This document shows, piece after piece, positions 60,748-64,000 of a DNA stretch of 64,000 bases (position 1 is its first letter; each line of letters begins with the position of its first letter). The notes beneath the pieces were generated by a model. It was not told the origin of the DNA. It searched no databases and was given only the letters and a program-made list of their open reading frames with translations. Origin of the DNA: Flavobacteriaceae bacterium UBA1903 (GTDB taxonomy: Bacteria > Bacteroidota > Bacteroidia > Flavobacteriales > Flavobacteriaceae); contig DDGL01000016.1 in assembly GCA_002337605.1 (NCBI GenBank), positions 158,973-222,972 of the forward strand, given 5' to 3'. Position numbers and translations under genes: made by a program.

Positions 60748-62103
60748 ATGAAAAGGAAAGCAATTTTACTTGCAGCAGTATTGTTTGTTGCCTTAGGTAG
60801 CAAATCTTTCGCTCAAGACGAATGTCACACATTAGGTTCTTTATTTACAGAGCCAGCTAAAGCAAAAAATTATCAGGGTGCGTTACAGCATTATAAACCA
60901 TTAGTAGATAAATGTCCAACGTGGAGCATGGCAACATACCAGTATGGAGCAAAAATGTTCGAAGATTTTATCGAAAAAGGTGATAAAAGCAAAATCACAG
61001 ACCTGGAGCAGAACCTTGCTAAGCGTATGCAGTATTTTGCTTCTAAGACAAAAGAAGGACGTGAGCTGTCAAACATTGCACAAGTAAAGTACGATGCTGG
61101 CATTGGCACCAAAATGGAGCAATTTAAAGCTTTTGACGCTGCTTTCAAGAAAGATGAAGAAACTTTTACAAGTGCTAAGAGCTTGTATACTTATTTCTCT
61201 TTGGCAGTAGATTTACACGATGAAGGGAAAATGGATATCCAGGAAGTGTTTAACTTATACGATACCATTATAGATAAACTGGAAAAAGAAGAAATTGAAC
61301 TTTCTGGGAAATTAACAAAGTTGATTGAGAAAGAAGATTCTGGTACTGCGCTGTCTTCAAAAGAAAAGAAATACCTGAAAAATTACGAGACTAATTTAAG
61401 TGCCTATGGAAAAGTAAAAGGTAGTGTAAATGGTAAGTTAGGTATCTTGGCAGATTGTCCAAACCTTATTCCATTGTATGAAAGATTATACGAAGAAAAG
61501 AAGAACGATGTAAACTGGTTGAAAAGTGCTGCTGGAAAGTTGAACGCTAAGGAATGTGAAACACCTATGTTCTTTAAAATGGTACAACAGTTACACACAC
61601 TTGAGCCTTCTGCAAGATCTGCTTTCTACTTAGGTAAACTAGCTGAAAGAGACGGAAACGGGAGCAAGGCAATGGAGTATTACAATCAAGCCGCTGATCT
61701 GGAAACTGTACCTAAAGAAAAAGCAAAGGTGTATATGAGCATTGCAGAAAATATGCGTAGAAAAGGAAGCCTAAGCAGTGCAAGAAACTATTACAACAAA
61801 GCTCTGGCAGAAAATCCATCTTTAGGAGTAGCATATTTACGTATGGCAAAAATGTATGCCGATAGTGCAAACAGTTGTGGAGAGACTGCTTTTGAAAAAA
61901 GAGCAATCTATTGGAAAGCCGCTGAAATGGCAGATAGAGCTGCCAGAGTTGATGGTAGTATTGCTGGAACAGCAAATGCAACAGCGAGTTCATATAGAGG
62001 ATATGCCCCAAGTAAGAGTGATATTTTTAGCTCTGGAATGGCAGGAAAAACAATTACCTTTAACTGTTGGGTTGGTGGTAGTGTGAGAGTTCCTAATCTA
62101 TAA
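60748..62103 (+). CDS. Exported TPR protein
   Basis: Protein of about 451 residues from ATG 60748, which opens a signal peptide (MKRKAILLAAVLF, ending KSFAQ); an upstream non-signal extension of 15 codons overlaps the previous gene and is rejected. The body is helical, with clear TPR units near the C-terminus: SAFYLGKLAERDGNGSKAME, VYMSIAENMRRKGSLSSARN and GVAYLRMAKMYADSAN. It is part of the coaX-lptC string and probably helps outer-membrane assembly or LPS transport, a guess from position. Confidence 0.8.
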   Translation: MKRKAILLAAVLFVALGSKSFAQDECHTLGSLFTEPAKAKNYQGALQHYKPLVDKCPTWSMATYQYGAKMFEDFIEKGDKSKITDLEQNLAKRMQYFASKTKEGRELSNIAQVKYDAGIGTKMEQFKAFDAAFKKDEETFTSAKSLYTYFSLAVDLHDEGKMDIQEVFNLYDTIIDKLEKEEIELSGKLTKLIEKEDSGTALSSKEKKYLKNYETNLSAYGKVKGSVNGKLGILADCPNLIPLYERLYEEKKNDVNWLKSAAGKLNAKECETPMFFKMVQQLHTLEPSARSAFYLGKLAERDGNGSKAMEYYNQAADLETVPKEKAKVYMSIAENMRRKGSLSSARNYYNKALAENPSLGVAYLRMAKMYADSANSCGETAFEKRAIYWKAAEMADRAARVDGSIAGTANATASSYRGYAPSKSDIFSSGMAGKTITFNCWVGGSVRVPNL

Positions 62104-62105
62104 GA

Positions 62106-62678
62106 ATGATTAACATACCTTATATTATTAAAAGCGTGATGGCGATACTATTCGTTATCACGCTTTTTTCATGTGAAGGTAATTATAGTAATGTCCAGAA
62201 ACTACAGCAAGCAGATAACCTTCCTTTTGCAGAAGGAAAAGGTGTTAATATGAAATACACAGACTCTGGAGTTGTGGTGGCAAATTTAAAAGCTCCGGAA
62301 CTGTTAGATTTTGCAAATAAAGAATTTCCATATAAAGAATTTCCTAAAGGGGTAGAACTTTACTTTTGGCAAGACGGAAAACTAAGTACGGTCTTTTCTG
62401 ATTATGCGATACTGTATGAAGATACTGACTTAGTGGATTTACGTAAAAATGTTGTGGTGGTAACCAGCGACAGTGTCATACTTAAAGCAGACCAGTTGTA
62501 TTGGGATCAGTCCAGAGAATGGGTTTATACAGACCAGCCTTACCAGATACAATTAAAAGATGGTTCTGTAAACAATGGAGAGAGTTTCGACTCTAATCAG
62601 GATTTTACTACCTTTATATCGCGAAACAACCAAGGGACGCAACTTATTGACAAAACTAAACTAAAAGATGACCAATAA
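62106..62678 (+). CDS. lptC: LPS export protein LptC
   Basis: Lipoprotein of 190 residues (lipobox ending TLFSC) with the LptC/OstA-like beta-jellyroll: the segments VELYFWQDGKLSTVFSDYAI and DLVDLRKNVVVVTSDSVILKADQLYWD are typical of the LptC family. It links the inner-membrane LptBFG transporter to LptA. It starts two bases after the TPR gene, and the small membrane gene overlaps its last 11 bases. Confidence 0.85.
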   Translation: MINIPYIIKSVMAILFVITLFSCEGNYSNVQKLQQADNLPFAEGKGVNMKYTDSGVVVANLKAPELLDFANKEFPYKEFPKGVELYFWQDGKLSTVFSDYAILYEDTDLVDLRKNVVVVTSDSVILKADQLYWDQSREWVYTDQPYQIQLKDGSVNNGESFDSNQDFTTFISRNNQGTQLIDKTKLKDDQ

Positions 62679-62871
62679 AATATATCAACTTTTCGAATAT
62701 GTATACCTAGCCATGGCGGCATTCGCTATTTATTTAGTGATTTCAGAATGGGATAATGACAGGAATAGAGCCTATCTGTTTTTGTTTTTTACGGTGGTAG
62801 CAATTTTTATGTTTTTCTTTAAAAGAAGGTTCAGGAAAAATATTGAAAAACGAAGGAGAGGGGAGGATTAG
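62668..62871 (+). CDS. Small two-helix membrane protein
   Basis: Protein of 67 residues with two membrane segments (about 9-25 and 33-50) and a very basic C-terminal tail (KRRFRKNIEKRRRGED). No known family. It overlaps lptC by 11 bases and precedes the CNNM gene, so it is probably made with LptC and sits in the inner membrane. Confidence 0.7.
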   Translation: MTNKIYQLFEYVYLAMAAFAIYLVISEWDNDRNRAYLFLFFTVVAIFMFFFKRRFRKNIEKRRRGED

Positions 62872-62952
62872 CCTTTGATGCATCCCGATAAAAAGGTATT
62901 AAACTTTTATTGAGGACACTCAGGCACCATTTTTTTAGAATTAATTAACTAT

Positions 62953-63011
62953 AACCAGCTCCTTACCTTGCAAAGGGAAGGTGGTTCAGCGTTGCTGAAT
63001 CGGAAGGGTAA
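62953..63011. repeat. Probable dispersed repeat with nested inverted repeats
   Basis: An imperfect palindrome (ccttaccttg / caaagggaagg) is followed by a perfect one, TTCAGC (62985-62990) and GCTGAA (62994-62999), then cggaagggt. The look matches dispersed elements of Bacteroidota genomes, but no second copy is in the window. It lies before the CNNM gene. Confidence 0.4.
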
Positions 63012-63064
63012 CCCCATAGCGGAGCACTCTATCCAGCGAATCATATTTTAAACCACAAAGCTCG

Positions 63065-64000
63065 TTGGACTATACCATCATCATTATTGTTGCATCGTTA
63101 CTTTTCTCGGCATTCTTTTCGGGGATGGAGATTGCGTATGTTTCGTCCAATAAAATTCATATTGAGATTGAAAAGAAACAAAATGATTTTCTAGCCAAAG
63201 TACTTCAGAAAATTACAGCAAGGCCTTCAAAGTTTATTGCAACCATGTTAGTGGGGAACAACATTGCGCTTGTAATTTATGGGTTCTTTATGGGCGACTT
63301 GCTTATGGCATGGTCGCAGGGAATGTTGCCTTCAAATAGTGCGATCATTACATTTCTTTTTGATGATTTTAGCCTCATAACACAAACCCTGATTTCTACA
63401 ATAGTGATCCTGCTTACCGCAGAATTTTTACCAAAAGTATTCTTTCAGATTTATGCGAATAGTCTGGTAAAAGTTTTTGCAATGCCAGCTTATTTCTTCT
63501 ATATCTTTTTTGCGGTTATTTCGGAATTTATCATCTGGATTTCAGACTTAGTACTTAAATACCTTTTTAAGACTGAAGGCGACTCTGTACAACTTACATT
63601 CAGTAAGATCGAATTGGGAAACTATATTAGTGAGCAAATGGAAACTGTTGAGTTGCAGGACGAAATAGACAGTGAAATACAGATTTTTCAGAATGCACTG
63701 GATTTTTCAGAAATAAAAGCCCGGGAGGTTATGATCCCGAGAACTGAAGTAATTGGGACCGATATTTCAACGACCCCCAAGGAACTTTCAAAAAAGTTCA
63801 CCGAAACAGGTCTCTCAAAAATTATTGTTTACAAAGAAAACATAGACGATGTGATGGGTTATGTACATTCTTTTGAACTGTTTAAAAAACCGCAAGTCCT
63901 TAAAAAGGTGCTCATGCCTGTAATTTTTGTTCCGGAAACAATGCTGGCTAAAGACGTGCTTAACATCCTTACCAGAAAGCATAGAAGTATGGCGGTAGTG
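63065..64000 (+). CDS. CNNM/CBS-domain (CorC/hemolysin family) membrane protein, 3' end outside the window
   Basis: Open frame from TTG 63065 to the window edge, at least 312 codons. It has a CNNM (DUF21) domain (about 1-190): IIIIVASLLFSAFFSGMEIAYVSSNKI, LVGNNIALVIYG and LTAEFLPKVF, then the start of a CBS pair (about 215 onward) with EIKAREVMIPRTEVI. A shorter start at ATG 63125 would cut the first helix, so TTG is preferred. These proteins export divalent metals or act as transport regulators. It continues the coaX-lptC string. Confidence 0.88.
   Translation, partial: MDYTIIIIVASLLFSAFFSGMEIAYVSSNKIHIEIEKKQNDFLAKVLQKITARPSKFIATMLVGNNIALVIYGFFMGDLLMAWSQGMLPSNSAIITFLFDDFSLITQTLISTIVILLTAEFLPKVFFQIYANSLVKVFAMPAYFFYIFFAVISEFIIWISDLVLKYLFKTEGDSVQLTFSKIELGNYISEQMETVELQDEIDSEIQIFQNALDFSEIKAREVMIPRTEVIGTDISTTPKELSKKFTETGLSKIIVYKENIDDVMGYVHSFELFKKPQVLKKVLMPVIFVPETMLAKDVLNILTRKHRSMAVV

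Overview
The window is AT-rich chromosomal DNA from a member of the Bacteroidota, most likely a marine Flavobacteriaceae. The evidence is a type IX secretion sorting domain, UbiA next to mevalonate-pathway genes, an arginine decarboxylase of the flavobacterial type, TANNTTTG-like promoter boxes, and many Bacteroidota-specific families (DUF547, YwqK, CHAT-TPR with an ECF sigma factor). No phage, IS element, CRISPR array or rRNA operon was seen. One tRNA (Phe) is present.

Layout. 0.2-6.6 kb: a membrane phosphodiesterase-like protein, a PLP decarboxylase, a secreted beta-helix protein and three housekeeping or unknown genes. 6.6-12.4 kb: a four-gene minus-strand operon of lipoprotein, ECF sigma factor, membrane TPR protein resembling an anti-sigma factor, and a very large exported TPR-CHAT (caspase-like) protein. 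12.5-15.5 kb: mevalonate decarboxylase, mevalonate kinase and a UbiA prenyltransferase (isoprenoid or ether-lipid supply). 15.5-22.2 kb: two pseudouridine synthases (the second lacks its catalytic Asp), proBA, a transglutaminase-like pair and a nitrilase. 22.7-28.4 kb: a polyamine operon with arginine decarboxylase, agmatinase, a deoxyhypusine-synthase-like protein lacking the catalytic Lys, a GNAT-nitrilase fusion and an RMD1/DUF155 protein. 28.4-36.1 kb: membrane glycosyltransferases, a beta-propeller lipoprotein, an M28-PDZ peptidase and an LpxR-like lipid A deacylase (envelope functions).

36.2-57.2 kb looks like a large organoarsenic region. Sixteen consecutive minus-strand genes (57149 down to 43875) include ArsM, the radical SAM protein ArsS, TIGR04282/TIGR04283 glycosyltransferase-like proteins, a purine nucleoside phosphorylase, a peroxidase-like CMD protein, a rhodanese, a complete PstSCAB phosphate (and by chemistry arsenate) importer, a sterol-desaturase-family oxygenase, two DUF547 lipoproteins and a hemerythrin. 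Next to it are a NapH-like iron-sulfur membrane protein with an FAD oxidoreductase, a third DUF547 protein, an outer-membrane barrel, a TIM-barrel glycosidase, and a BamA-like gene interrupted by an in-frame TGA.

57.3-64 kb: a DUF481 barrel, a small protein, tRNA-Phe with clear promoter and terminator, then the coaX, outer-membrane protein, TPR, lptC, small membrane protein and CNNM/CBS gene string, which runs off the window edge.

Short dispersed repeats (TTCGACTGCGCTCAG-like) occur between genes and also inside two coding genes in frame, and a second palindromic repeat family abuts the stop codons of two genes.
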